Below are positions 18,460 to 27,700 of a DNA stretch of 64,000 nucleotides, piece by piece. A program made the translations under genes and the position numbers. The first letter of the stretch is position 1, and each line of letters begins with the position of its first letter. Origin of the DNA: Bin76 sp963665765 (lineage in GTDB: Bacteria; Actinomycetota; Acidimicrobiia; Spongiisociales; ZC4RG35); contig OY762464.1 of the NCBI GenBank assembly GCA_963665765.1, positions 682,001 through 746,000 of the forward strand, read 5' to 3'. A model generated the notes under the pieces. The model made no database searches, had not been told where the DNA came from, and was given only the letters and a program-made list of their open reading frames with translations.

Positions 18460-19412
18460 GCGGCGCCCCTCACGCCATGGACGCGCGGGACGTTTCCGAC
18501 GCCACGGTGGTCGCCTCCGACCTTTCAAAGTGGTTCGGGCAGAAGGTGGCGGTCTCCGAGGTGAGTTGCTCCTTCGGGCCGGGGGTGACGGGGTTGTTGG
18601 GGCCCAACGGTGCCGGCAAGACCACCCTGCTGCGGGTGCTGGCCGGTCTGCTGTCGCCCTCCGCGGGCAAAGCGACCATTCTGGGCCGGAACCCGAAGAG
18701 ACATCACAGTGTCTACCGCCAGGTCGGCTTCGTGCCTGAAGACGAAGCGGTCTACAACCATATGAACGCCCGGCGGTTCGTCGAATGGAGCGCGGCGCTA
18801 TCCCAGGTGGAGGATGCGAGGCTTGCTGCTCAGCGGGCGCTGGATAGAGTCCAACTCTCCGAAGACGCCGATCGCTCCCTTTCGGGATTCTCCAAGGGTA
18901 TGCGCCAGCGGGCCAAGGTCGCTTCGGCCCTGGTCCACGATCCGCAGGTCCTGATACTCGATGAACCCCTCAACGGAACCGACCCGGTCCAGCGCGCCCG
19001 CCTGATCGAACTCTTCATGCAACTGGGTGGGGAGGGCAGAACCATCATCGTCTCTTCCCACGTGCTGGCCGAGGTCGATCGCATGGCCACCAGAGTGGTG
19101 GCAATGGTCAACGGCCGCCTGGCGGCGGCGGGATCCGTGGCCGCCCTGCGCGACGCCATGTCCGACACTCCACGCCTGATCCGGATCGACACGGACCGGC
19201 CACGCCGACTGGCTCGGCGGCTCCTGGCCGGGAATTGGGTGGAGGCGGTGCGCATCGATCCCGCCGGGATCGAGATCAGAACCAGCGACGCGGGCACCCT
19301 CGGGCTTGACATCGCAGTCGCCGCCCGGGAGACCGATTCGGTGGTGACGGCCGTGTCCGCCGAGGACGACTCCCTCGAAAGCGTCTTCCGCTACCTGGTG
19401 GAGCAGCGGTGA
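18456..19412 (+). CDS. ABC transporter ATP-binding protein 2
   Basis: Second ATPase of the cassette, 318 aa from the GTG at 18456 that overlaps the permease stop (GTGA). Walker A GPNGAGKT lies near residues 49-56, signature SGFSKGMRQR near 147 and Walker B VLILDEPLNGTD near 166. The ATG at 18477 is an alternative start. The same frame is open back to 17712, but that part merely shadows the permease. Its C-terminus overlaps the second permease by four bases. Confidence 0.92.
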   Translation: MSGAPHAMDARDVSDATVVASDLSKWFGQKVAVSEVSCSFGPGVTGLLGPNGAGKTTLLRVLAGLLSPSAGKATILGRNPKRHHSVYRQVGFVPEDEAVYNHMNARRFVEWSAALSQVEDARLAAQRALDRVQLSEDADRSLSGFSKGMRQRAKVASALVHDPQVLILDEPLNGTDPVQRARLIELFMQLGGEGRTIIVSSHVLAEVDRMATRVVAMVNGRLAAAGSVAALRDAMSDTPRLIRIDTDRPRRLARRLLAGNWVEAVRIDPAGIEIRTSDAGTLGLDIAVAARETDSVVTAVSAEDDSLESVFRYLVEQR

Positions 19413-20170
19413 GGGCCTTCCTGCTGATCACGCGCTCGGTGATGGGCCGACTGCTCGGCCTTCGGCGGTCGATCGGGCTCTTCGTGCTGACCGGTTCCAT
19501 CGCTCCGATACTCTTGTTCCTGGCTCCGGGGCGATCGGGTGATGAGGTGGCCACCCTTTACAACGACATCACGGTCGGCCTCGGGCTGTCGATTCTGTTC
19601 CCGGTCGCCGCCCTCGTCGTGTCGACCGCCGCGCTGGGAGAGGAGCGAAAGTCCCACACCCTCCCGTTCCTGCTTTTGAAGCCGACGTCCCGATGGGTGA
19701 TCGCTCTGGGAGTCATAACCGCGGCGGCCTTGGCATCCTTTGTGATTCTGGAGGCCGGTGTGCTGGCGTCCTGGATTGCAGCCGGCGTCGTGACCGGAGA
19801 CTGGTCGATCGGGGTCTCCACGACCGTGGCGGCGGCAGTGCAGAGCGTGGCGTCGGCCGCCCTGTTCGTTCCCCTGGGCCTGTTGGTCGGCCGGGCCGCC
19901 GTGGTGGGACTCGGCTACCTGCTGATCTGGGAAGTGACCCTCGGCAGCGTAATTGAAGGGATCCAGGCCTCTTCGATCTATCGCATCGTTGTTTCTGCCT
20001 GGGCCGATCTGGCCACGATGACCCCTGACAATCTCGACACCGTCAACGAGGTGCTGGGTCGAGTGGAGGCCGGCGTGGGAGGTGCGGTCGCCAAAGCCGC
20101 CGCGCTGGCGATCATCTCGATCACCATCACCGGGTTGCTGCTCAGGCACAGGGACCTGATCCCCGAATAG
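19409..20170 (+). CDS. ABC transporter permease 2
   Basis: Membrane protein of 253 aa with about six hydrophobic stretches, GTG start overlapping the preceding ATPase stop. The loop LGEERKSHTLPFLLLKP corresponds to the ABC-2 conserved cytoplasmic segment seen in permease 1 (QGVLNIYFSRP). It closes the exporter-like cassette. The next gene, 104 bases on, is the second phosphotriesterase-like paralogue, so cassette and hydrolases may be coexpressed. Confidence 0.85.
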   Translation: MRAFLLITRSVMGRLLGLRRSIGLFVLTGSIAPILLFLAPGRSGDEVATLYNDITVGLGLSILFPVAALVVSTAALGEERKSHTLPFLLLKPTSRWVIALGVITAAALASFVILEAGVLASWIAAGVVTGDWSIGVSTTVAAAVQSVASAALFVPLGLLVGRAAVVGLGYLLIWEVTLGSVIEGIQASSIYRIVVSAWADLATMTPDNLDTVNEVLGRVEAGVGGAVAKAAALAIISITITGLLLRHRDLIPE

Positions 20171-20273
20171 ACCTCCCGGCACGGGGTCCCCTGACCTGAA
20201 CCCGGGCCCCGCGCCGGTCATCGTGGGCGCCACCTCCTCCTCCCTTCTGACGCTTTCTCTACAATGGTGGGCC

Positions 20274-21425
20274 ATGCCTACCCACTCCGGCGCCATCCAG
20301 ACAGTGCTGGGACCTGTCCCGCCCGACTCCGTGGGCATAACCCTCCCCCACGAGCACGTGCTGATCGACATGACCGCCGGACAGTCTTCGGCCACAGCGC
20401 TGCTGGGTTCCACAGAGTCGGTGGAGAGGGCTTCCGCCCAACCGGAAGCGGGACTGGAACCGGGACAGAACGGACCGGGAGTGGCCGCTTCATTCACCGC
20501 CAAGTGGGGCCGGCCCGTGACATTGGAGACCCGAGGGGACATCGAACGCTACTGGTTCTTCTACGGCAACTACCGGCTGACCGACATCGACGACGTCATA
20601 TACGAAGCAAACCTATTCAAACGCCACGGGGGATCGTGTCTGGTGGACCAGACCCCCCGCGGCCTGGCGAGGGATCCTCGGGGACTCGCCCAGATTGCCC
20701 GGGCCACGGGGGTGCACATCGTGATGGGCACCGGGTTCTACTCCCGGCATCACCATCCGTCCAACATGTCGGAGTTGAGCGTCGGCCGGCTTCAGGAGTT
20801 GATCACCGGCGACATCACCGATGGCGTGGCGGGAGGCATCAAGGCCGGCATCATCGGAGAGGTGGGGCTGTCCTGGCCGCTCCATCCCAACGAGGAAAAG
20901 TCACTTCGGGCGTCGATCCGCTCCCAAAACGAGACCGGGTGCGGTATCTCGATCCATCCCGGGTACAGCCCCGAATCGGTGTGGGACGCCATCAGGATCA
21001 TCGAGGAGGAGGGAGGTGATCTTTCCCGGGTCGCCTTCTCCCACGTTGAGCACCGGCTTCCCTCCCGACCCGCTCCCCACTCCTTCGATCCGGCGCCGTT
21101 CCTGGAGTTGGCCGCAACCGGAGCATCCCTGCTGCTGGACGGCTTCGGACGGGAAGCCTCCCACCGCCAGAGGGGACCGATCGACGACCCCAACGACGCG
21201 GTGAGACTCAACTACCTGATGACCCTGGCCGAGGCCGGCTACGAGCAGCAACTGCTGATCTCCCACGATCTGGCCCTCCAGCACTGGTACCGGCGTTATG
21301 GAGGATTCGGCTGGCAGCACATACCCGAGACCGTCCAGCAACTGATGCGCTACAAGGGGTTCGACCAAGAACTGATCGATCAGATTCTCATCGGAAACCC
21401 CCGTCGCCTGCTTACATTCGCCTAG
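20274..21425 (+). CDS. Phosphotriesterase-family metal hydrolase, copy 2
   Basis: A 383-aa close paralogue of 15291-16451. Metal-ligand candidates are His26/His28 (LPHEHVL), IGEVGL Glu, SIHPGY His, SHVEH His and SHDLAL Asp; the last motif has His before Asp where copy 1 has Ser. Long blocks such as VDQTPRGLARDPRGLAQIA are identical in both. The ATG at 20274 is chosen because homology with copy 1 begins there. It is followed by two SnoaL-like genes and a solute-binding lipoprotein on the same strand, suggesting an uptake-and-hydrolysis operon. Confidence 0.87.
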   Translation: MPTHSGAIQTVLGPVPPDSVGITLPHEHVLIDMTAGQSSATALLGSTESVERASAQPEAGLEPGQNGPGVAASFTAKWGRPVTLETRGDIERYWFFYGNYRLTDIDDVIYEANLFKRHGGSCLVDQTPRGLARDPRGLAQIARATGVHIVMGTGFYSRHHHPSNMSELSVGRLQELITGDITDGVAGGIKAGIIGEVGLSWPLHPNEEKSLRASIRSQNETGCGISIHPGYSPESVWDAIRIIEEEGGDLSRVAFSHVEHRLPSRPAPHSFDPAPFLELAATGASLLLDGFGREASHRQRGPIDDPNDAVRLNYLMTLAEAGYEQQLLISHDLALQHWYRRYGGFGWQHIPETVQQLMRYKGFDQELIDQILIGNPRRLLTFA

Positions 21426-21447
21426 ACCTCGACCCCCGAGGAGAACG

Positions 21448-21918
21448 ATGTCCACAACAGAAGAGACCAAAGCGGTCGTCGAGCGTTTCATTCTCGAGGG
21501 AGAGAAGGACTTTCCCGTAACGGGCGCCAACCTGGAGGTCTTCAAGACCAACCTGCGGGCCTTGTTCGAAGAACTGGTCCACCCCGATATCGTGCTTCAT
21601 GGCGTTCCCGGAGTCCCGCGGGGAAGGGACCTCTGGTATGACTTCTACGAGAAACTCGGGATCGCCTTCCCCGACTCGGCCACCACCCTGAACGTCATGG
21701 TGGTGGAGAACGACAAGGCGGCGGTCGACTGGACCTGGGAGGCCACCCACTCGGCGCCGCTTCGGGGAATCCCTCCCACCGGGATCAAACTGGCGGTCCG
21801 CGGAATGACAATCGAGAGAGTGGAGAACGGACAGATCGTCGAGCACTGGGCGGTGATCGACCAGCTCAGTTGGCTCCAGCAACTGGGGGTCCTCTCGGCG
21901 GATCTCTCCGTCAACTGA
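21448..21918 (+). CDS. SnoaL-like / NTF2-fold protein
   Basis: A 156-aa protein related to the pair at 8-9 kb: STTEETKAVVERF, HPDIVLHGVPG, TIERVENGQIVEHW and LSWLQQLGVL are shared landmarks. A GGAGAACG stretch precedes the ATG at 21448. It lies 22 bases after the phosphotriesterase-like gene and 17 before its own paralogue. Probable small-molecule isomerase/cyclase or binding protein; not determined. Confidence 0.8.
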   Translation: MSTTEETKAVVERFILEGEKDFPVTGANLEVFKTNLRALFEELVHPDIVLHGVPGVPRGRDLWYDFYEKLGIAFPDSATTLNVMVVENDKAAVDWTWEATHSAPLRGIPPTGIKLAVRGMTIERVENGQIVEHWAVIDQLSWLQQLGVLSADLSVN

Positions 21919-21935
21919 AGAAGGGAACAACGGCC

Positions 21936-22433
21936 ATGTCAGATCCGCAGACCGAGGAAACCCGCCGGATCGTCAAACGTTTCACACTGGACTGCGAGAA
22001 GGACTTCCCGCTGACGGACCCGTCCGACGCTTCCTGGAAGGACCGTCTGTGGGAGTTGTTCGAGGAGTTGGTGCATCCCGACATCACCCTGCACGGCATT
22101 CCCGGACTCACACAGGGGTCCCGGCCCTGGTATGAACGGTTTGTCTCGGTTGGCCAGAACTTTCCGGACGGTCTCACCACCATCGACGTGCTGACCGCCG
22201 AGGGCGACAAGGCCACCATGGTGTGGACCTGGGAGGCGACCCATACCCGGGAGGTGATGGGCGCGGCGCCCACCGGTCGGAAGATCAAAGTGCAGGCCGT
22301 CATGGTGCAACGGGTGGAAAACGGCAAGATCGTGGAGCACTGGGTGGGATTCGACTCCCTGCGCTGGCTGGAGCAGTTGGGTTTGGTCGGAGACGATGTC
22401 TCCACCATCGGGAAAGGCCATGCGGTCAACTAA
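21936..22433 (+). CDS. SnoaL-like / NTF2-fold protein, tandem paralogue
   Basis: A 165-aa paralogue of the preceding gene (QTEETRRIVKRFTLD, HPDITLHGIPG, VENGKIVEHWVGFDSLRW). The ATG at 21936 follows an AAGAAGGG stretch that can act as ribosome-binding site; a longer reading frame upstream overlaps the neighbour and is not supported. The last gene before the stalked solute-binding lipoprotein. Confidence 0.8.
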   Translation: MSDPQTEETRRIVKRFTLDCEKDFPLTDPSDASWKDRLWELFEELVHPDITLHGIPGLTQGSRPWYERFVSVGQNFPDGLTTIDVLTAEGDKATMVWTWEATHTREVMGAAPTGRKIKVQAVMVQRVENGKIVEHWVGFDSLRWLEQLGLVGDDVSTIGKGHAVN

Positions 22434-22548
22434 GCACTTCCCCGCCGGTGACTCCCCCAAGGTCTGGTATATCATGTGCCACGGGCAAAAAACATCCTAA
22501 AAAGACCACAATTTGCTTTTTACTCGACCGAACAGGAAAGGAGCACTA

Positions 22549-24582
22549 ATGACTAAAACCCGATTGTCGATCCTGGCGATCCTGGCCACATTGGCCCTGC
22601 TGGCATCCGCCTGCGGAGGCGGAGATGATACCTCCGAAGCGGACAACGCAGCCGCCGCCGCCCAGGCACAGGCCGAAGCAGCAAAAGCTGAAGCAGAGGC
22701 GCAATTGGCCGCCGCCCAAGCCGCCGCCGCCGAAGCAGAGGCAGAAGCAGAGGCAGAGGCAGAGGCAGCCGAAGCGGCCCTGGCCGCCGCCCAGGCAGAA
22801 CTGGATGCCGCCCGGGAAGCCGCCGCCCAAGGCGACGAGGAAGCCCAGGCCGCCCTCGCCGCCGCCGAAGCCGCCGCCGAAGAAGCAGCCATGGCTCTGG
22901 AAGAAGCGGAAGCAGCCGCCGAGCAGGCCGCCATGGAAGCGATGGAAGCCGAAGAAGCCCTGCAAGCGGCCGAAGCCGCCGCCAAGACCAACCTCGCTCA
23001 GGAAGGTCATCCCTGCATCCCGCCCTCCACCGCCGATCAAACGGCTCGTGGCACGGTTGTGTATGCATTCGGCAGCATCGGCAATCAGAACTGGCTCGGC
23101 CCAACCGCTCCCTTCCAAAGCCAAGCGACCGTGATGCCGATGTACGAGTATCTGTTGTGTCGCAACTATCAGACAGGAGAGGTGGTCCAGGACTCGGGCC
23201 AGTTGGCCGAGTCATGGTCTCATAACGAGAACTTCAGCCAGTACACCTTCAATCTCCGTGAGGGAATCCAATTCCACGACGGTTGGGGTGAGCTGACCTC
23301 GGCCGATGTGAAGTTCAGCTTCGAAATCTCTATTCAGGACGACAGTGTCAACCCCAACAAGCCGGATTGGCTGAACATCGAAAGCATCGACACCCCCGAC
23401 GATTACACAGTGATCCTCAACCTGGCGGAGCCCAATGTTGCCATTCCCAGCCTGCTGAACGAGGTAATCCCGGCCATGCCCATCGTCTCCAAGACCTATG
23501 TGGAGACAGTGGGTCAGGAGGAAGCCAGCTTCCGCCCGATCGGCACCGGCCCGTTCGAGTTCCACCGTCATGAACTGGACGTCTTGGTGGCATTCGAGGC
23601 CGTTGACAACCATTGGCGGGTGACTCCCGGCATCGAGATCATCGAGTTCCGCGTGGTGACGGAAGAAAGCACCCGGCAAGCCATGATCGATGCCGGCGAC
23701 GCTCAGATGTCTCCCACTACCTTCGACGACATCCCTCGTCTGGATGCCGACCCCAATCTGAAGGTCGTGTCGCTGTCGGGAACCCGTTTCCCGGCGGTGT
23801 ATCTGCCCGGTGAGTACGTGGACCGCCAGTACGACCCGGAGAACACCCCGCCGTGGGCTATTGAGGGCGAAGAGGAACACAACATCAAGGTCCGCAAAGC
23901 CCTGTCGTTGGCGATCAACCGTCAGGAGATCATCGAATTCATCTTCGGAGGACGGGGAACCACCGAAGGGGCATGCGTGCAGTCCTTCTGGCCGGTCGCT
24001 CCCGGATACGATCCCGACTGCGAAGTCGACCCCTACGATCCCGAAGGCGCCAAGGCGCTTCTGGCCGAGGCGGGCTACGCCGATCCTTCGGAACTGACGG
24101 TCCCCGTTGACTACGCCGAGCACCCCCAGATCACCTACACCGACGAGGTGATGCAGGCGGTCGCTCAGCAGTGGCAGGCCATCGGTATCCAGATCGAGTC
24201 TTCCAAGACCGACTACCGGACCTATCAGGCGTTGTCGGGCCAGGAAGGGGCATACGCGGCCTTCGTGTATTCCGCCCCCTTCTTCCCCGCTCCCTGCACT
24301 CTGCTGAATTACTACACCGCTACCGGTAACTTCTTCAGCTATACAGGAGAATCAGAGGAACTCAACGACTTGATGGGCACCTGCGTGGCGCAGTTCTTCC
24401 CCGAAGATGTGGCCAAGGCGCACGGAGACGTGTTCAACTACATCTACGATCGGACTCTCGGCATCCCGATCGGCTATGTCGACTCGGTGCTGGCCTTCGC
24501 CTCCAATCTCGATTGGATCGGCCTGCCGGCGCCCTGGAACCCCTATATGACCCGCTTCGAGTACCTCCGCTACACCAGCTGA
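22549..24582 (+). CDS. Family-5 solute-binding lipoprotein with Ala/Glu coiled stalk, copy 1
   Basis: ABC-type peptide/oligosaccharide-binding lipoprotein, 677 aa. A signal peptide ends in the lipobox LLASAC (Cys22), so the protein is anchored to the outer face of the membrane. Residues ~28-148 are almost only Ala, Glu, Gln and a few Lys/Asp, predicting a long helix or coiled coil. The SBP_bac_5 domain follows (QLAESWSHNENFSQYTFNLRE-type segment, VRKALSLAINRQEIIEF). The ATG at 22549 has AGGAG eight bases upstream. No matching permease is adjacent, so the partner transporter is elsewhere. A strong terminator follows. A paralogue is at 30571-32505. Confidence 0.92.
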   Translation: MTKTRLSILAILATLALLASACGGGDDTSEADNAAAAAQAQAEAAKAEAEAQLAAAQAAAAEAEAEAEAEAEAAEAALAAAQAELDAAREAAAQGDEEAQAALAAAEAAAEEAAMALEEAEAAAEQAAMEAMEAEEALQAAEAAAKTNLAQEGHPCIPPSTADQTARGTVVYAFGSIGNQNWLGPTAPFQSQATVMPMYEYLLCRNYQTGEVVQDSGQLAESWSHNENFSQYTFNLREGIQFHDGWGELTSADVKFSFEISIQDDSVNPNKPDWLNIESIDTPDDYTVILNLAEPNVAIPSLLNEVIPAMPIVSKTYVETVGQEEASFRPIGTGPFEFHRHELDVLVAFEAVDNHWRVTPGIEIIEFRVVTEESTRQAMIDAGDAQMSPTTFDDIPRLDADPNLKVVSLSGTRFPAVYLPGEYVDRQYDPENTPPWAIEGEEEHNIKVRKALSLAINRQEIIEFIFGGRGTTEGACVQSFWPVAPGYDPDCEVDPYDPEGAKALLAEAGYADPSELTVPVDYAEHPQITYTDEVMQAVAQQWQAIGIQIESSKTDYRTYQALSGQEGAYAAFVYSAPFFPAPCTLLNYYTATGNFFSYTGESEELNDLMGTCVAQFFPEDVAKAHGDVFNYIYDRTLGIPIGYVDSVLAFASNLDWIGLPAPWNPYMTRFEYLRYTS

Positions 24583-24605
24583 GATCACTCACGCATCTTG
24601 ATCAA

Positions 24606-24636
24606 AGAGGGGCCGGGACCTCCCGGCCCCTCTTTT
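24606..24636 (+). terminator. Intrinsic terminator after solute-binding gene
   Basis: A 13-bp perfect stem (24606-24618 with 24621-24633) with a two-base nominal loop, rich in G+C, runs directly into TTTT. It lies 24 bases after the stop of the solute-binding lipoprotein gene. Confidence 0.9.
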
Positions 24637-24697
24637 GCTACCTGTCGGCATACTGCGGTGCCTGTGATCAGCATGGCGCGAAATCCTATCCTCCGGT

Positions 24698-24709
24698 CCC
24701 CCCCCCCCC
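24698..24709 (+). repeat. Poly-C tract (12 C)
   Basis: Twelve consecutive C residues sit 17 bases before the TTG start of the broken surface-protein gene, that is in its leader or promoter spacer. Homopolymer tracts of this length vary easily during replication and can switch gene expression. They are also a common place for sequencing error. Confidence 0.8.
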
Positions 24710-24725
24710 GCAGCATGGGGGTGGT

Positions 24726-27700
24726 TTGGCGAAGCCGCGCGGCCGGACTTTCCTGGGCTCCCTGGTGGCGCTGTTGCTGGCGGTGGCGCTGGTGGCCGTC
24801 TCGGCGCAGCAGGCCGCCGGTCAGACTGTTCATCACCCAAAATACTCTCACCGCTTCGGCCACCGACATCGCCACCTATGATGCGTTCGTGCAGGCGTCG
24901 GCCGCGGGCAGCCACACCGGCGGGGCACACACGGCCATCATGCCGTATTCCTAGCTGTTCAAGGTGGTGGGCTCCACCGCCACAGTGGACGCGCGCGACC
25001 ACACCGCCACCAACCCGAACACCGCCGCCCACAAAGACGTGCCCGTCTACTGGCTGAACGGCGACCGGGTGGCGGCCAACAAGTCGGGCTTCTGGAGCAC
25101 CACCTGGGAGAACTGGGCACAAGCAGACCGGCGCAACTCGGCGGGCGTCGAGCCCACGGGCACGGCCCGCAGCGACTGGCCCTGGACCGGCACCGCGTCC
25201 GACGGCCAAAAGCACGCCACCGCCCACCTCGGCGCCTCGACCGTCCGTCGGGGCAGATACCTCGTCAACGCTTCGGACACGGGTCCCATCGACACCAACA
25301 CGGTGGTCAACACTCAGAGCCACGTCCTCTACGGCATCTCGCCGGTGTTCCGGGTGGGGGACCCGTCGGGCCCGTCAGGCTATTCGGTGACGCTCGGCTG
25401 GAACGACGGCACCTCCACTATCCCCACGATCATCGACGAAGGCCTCCGCACCTATGACGGCGGCGCGAACATAACCCTGCAATTCACTCTGAGTCCGCCC
25501 GCGCCGACAGACGGCATAGATCTGGGCCGCCTGGCCAGCAACGTACCGAACGGTGTGCTGCAGAACACGCACGACACGCGGATCCCCGCCGGGGCGACAA
25601 CGAAGCGGTACTTCATCCAGGCACTAGATGACGACCGCGACACTCCCGACACTCCCGGCCGCACGTTGTCGGTCACCTACCTCAACGAACCCGGCTTCAT
25701 GCTGACCCCCGAGTCGGGGACGCTCACCCTGAGAATCCGGGACAACGACCCGACGATGGTTCGACTGATCGCCTCCGAGGACACCTATCTGAAGCAGGAG
25801 GGGCAGACGATCCGGTTCCGGGTGCAGCTGTCCCGCGCGCTGGTGGCCGGCGAAACCATCATCGCGCCGCTGCGCATCGACGGCGTGTCGAGTCCCGCGA
25901 CCGACTTCCTCGTCGCTCTCGGAGCCGGCGCGACCAACACGGGAGTCGCCTTGGACACCGGCGTCCCCACCCACCCGGAGATCACCTTCAGCGGCGCGGG
26001 CGCGCGAACCGCCGTGCTGGAGTTCAGCCTGCTGGAGGACGGCGAGACCGAGCCGGGAGCCGAGACCATCACCGTGGCTCTGGCCTCCGACAGCTCCTTC
26101 GACAGCGAGTCCGAGACCAACGTGGGCGGCGGCGCCGACCCGGAGATGGACGGGAGCTCAACCAAGCGCTTCAGAGTGCAGGCGTGGGATTCACTGCCCT
26201 TCGTCCAGTTTCGCACCTGCCCCGCCGACGCCACATGCGCGACGGGCAGCGACGCCAACTGGGTCGTGACCGGCGAGGACGACCCTGCGCCCACCATCAC
26301 GCTGCACGAGGGCGGCGCGGACGGCACCTACCAGTACCGCCTGGTGGACGAACTCGACCGGCCCTTCTTCCTCAAGTCCCTCCAGCTGGTGCGCGGTGGG
26401 AGCAGCGGCCCGGGGAATGCCCTGGACCGCGACGATTACATGGGTCCCGGCGGCCCCGACCGCGACCGGTTCATGTGCCACGCCCCCGTCGACTCGCGAG
26501 GCAGGTCCATCGGCCAAGCCATACTATGGGACATCTGGATACCCGACCCCGACGACACTGACCCACCCTTCAGACGCATCATAAGCGGCACCTTCAACAT
26601 CCGCCCGCACGACCTGACCAACGGCTGCCCCTTTCGGCGCCACCTTCATCTACGAGCACACCCTGGACGACTGGCAGACGGTGACCATCGGCACCGGCGA
26701 GGACCCGGACGCCTACGACCACCTCACCCACCTGATCCACAACATCAACGTCAGGGGCCGCTATGGACAGTCCGCCGGCTTCAGATATGCGAACGTGCGG
26801 CTGCCGGTGAAGATCGTGGACGACGACGAATGGGAGCAGGACCTGGCGATCTCCACCGACGGCGGAACCACCTGGACGAATGTCGCCGACGGAGGGTTGG
26901 AGGACGCGCTACAGGGGGCAACGCTTAGGGCCGGGGCCACCCACACCTTCTTGGTGCGGCTGGCCAACGACCCGTCGACCATCCCCGACGCGAGTGCCAC
27001 GCAGCGCTTCGTCGTCCACTCGCTCACGGAGCCCCGCCACCAAGCGAAGATATCCACCACCGCCGACGCCCGCCCGAGCTCGGTTCAAAGCGTCCGTGTC
27101 AACCACGCCACCCCGGTCACGTTCAGCGTGCACGTTGCCGATGATTCCACCGGGGATGTGGTCTTTGAAGTCACGGCCCCGGGCCTCTACGAGCGCACCG
27201 ATACGGATATGCCGACCTTCGCCGGCGCCCCGACCTCGTATCGGACGCCGTCGTTCACCTACTACAAGACGCTCACCTCCTGCGTGGGTTGTCCGGTGGG
27301 GCTGTCTGTGGGCTTCAGCCCGCCAATTGCGGAGAGCGAAGCGGGCGACCTGACCGCCACCGACCTGTCGGACACGGGCATCCGGCTCAGCTGACCGCGC
27401 GTGGTCGGGGCTCAGGGCTACGAGGTGCGCTACTGGTCCACCACCTCGCCGTTCCCGGGTGTGCCGGCCGAAGAGGCCTACGTCGGCGCTCTCATCACCG
27501 GCACGTCGTACACCATCGGCGGCCTGGAGCCCGACACCGAGTACCGGGCGGTCGTGTACTACGTGGCCGACGGCGCGGTGCTGCTGGGCACCGGCAGCCC
27601 GACGATGCGCTTCATCACGCTGGCGTCGGGGGCGCCGACGCAGGCAAACCCGACCTCGCCGGTGCTGGAACGCGTGCCGGGGGCCTCGATCTCCACCGAC

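Noticed and set aside
22497..22991. Minus-strand Ala/Ser-rich open frame
   Set aside because: It is the antisense of the Ala/Glu stalk of the solute-binding lipoprotein; low complexity alone explains it.
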